A stretch of 12,677 nucleotides of DNA from Chloroflexota bacterium (GTDB lineage Bacteria > Chloroflexota > Anaerolineae > Anaerolineales > Anaerolineaceae): the NCBI GenBank assembly GCA_023406965.1, contig JAEXTI010000105.1:1-12677 (forward strand), written 5' to 3'. The stretch's first letter is position 1, and the number at the start of each line of letters is the position of its first letter. The translations under genes were made by a program, and so were the position numbers. Below are positions 12,675 to 12,677 of the stretch, one piece after another. The notes under the pieces are model-generated. The model had not been told where the DNA came from. It did not search any database and saw only the letters and a program-made list of their open reading frames with translations.

Positions 12675-12677
12675 GAT

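Overview
The window looks like chromosomal DNA of an uncultured or little-studied Chloroflexota bacterium, most likely class Anaerolineae. This is inference from gene style: threonine/proline-rich linkers (TPTPT type) in two exported proteins, a very large MalT-type LuxR regulator, a Tat-exported flavodoxin-domain protein, a double-GNAT acetyltransferase, and dense GC-rich coding (75% in one hand-counted 60-nt sample) with AT-rich stretches between genes. No rRNA, tRNA, CRISPR array, transposase or phage gene was seen.

Layout. (1) 1-1908, plus strand: a tight operon of two half-size ChrA-type transporter genes joined by an ATGA overlap (the first cut by the window edge), a small alpha-beta-barrel (ABM-like) protein and a GNAT acetyltransferase. 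(2) 2023-5013, minus strand: a double-GNAT acetyltransferase with its own promoter and intrinsic terminator, then a lipoprotein with a seven-bladed WD40-like propeller in much AT-richer DNA. (3) 5014-5444: the longest non-coding stretch, probably carrying divergent promoters and a long, hairpin-rich leader for the next gene. (4) 5445-7442, plus strand: a secreted subtilisin-family protease with I9 propeptide, inserted PA domain, TP-rich stalk and C-terminal Ig-like domain, followed by two related palindromic hairpins, the second a terminator. (5) 7524-8342, minus strand: a leucine-carboxyl-methyltransferase-family O-methyltransferase with a GTG start. (6) 8478-11165, plus strand: an 895-residue LuxR/MalT-type ATPase regulator whose TATAAT lies only 9 nt before the start codon. 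(7) 11163-11273: a 111-bp near-symmetric hairpin element beginning in the regulator's stop codon. (8) 11388-12284, plus strand: a likely two-gene operon of a 72-residue unknown protein and a Tat-signal flavodoxin with a second in-frame start. (9) A 23-bp perfect inverted repeat serving as a two-way terminator, then a DUF3592-like membrane protein on the minus strand running off the edge.

The genes do not form one obvious pathway. The main themes are cell-envelope and exported proteins (transporter, WD40 lipoprotein, protease, Tat flavodoxin) and small-molecule modification (three acetyltransferase domains, a methyltransferase). The most unusual items are the flavodoxin with two possible starts, the 111-bp hairpin element, the protease leader and the apparently leaderless regulator promoter.
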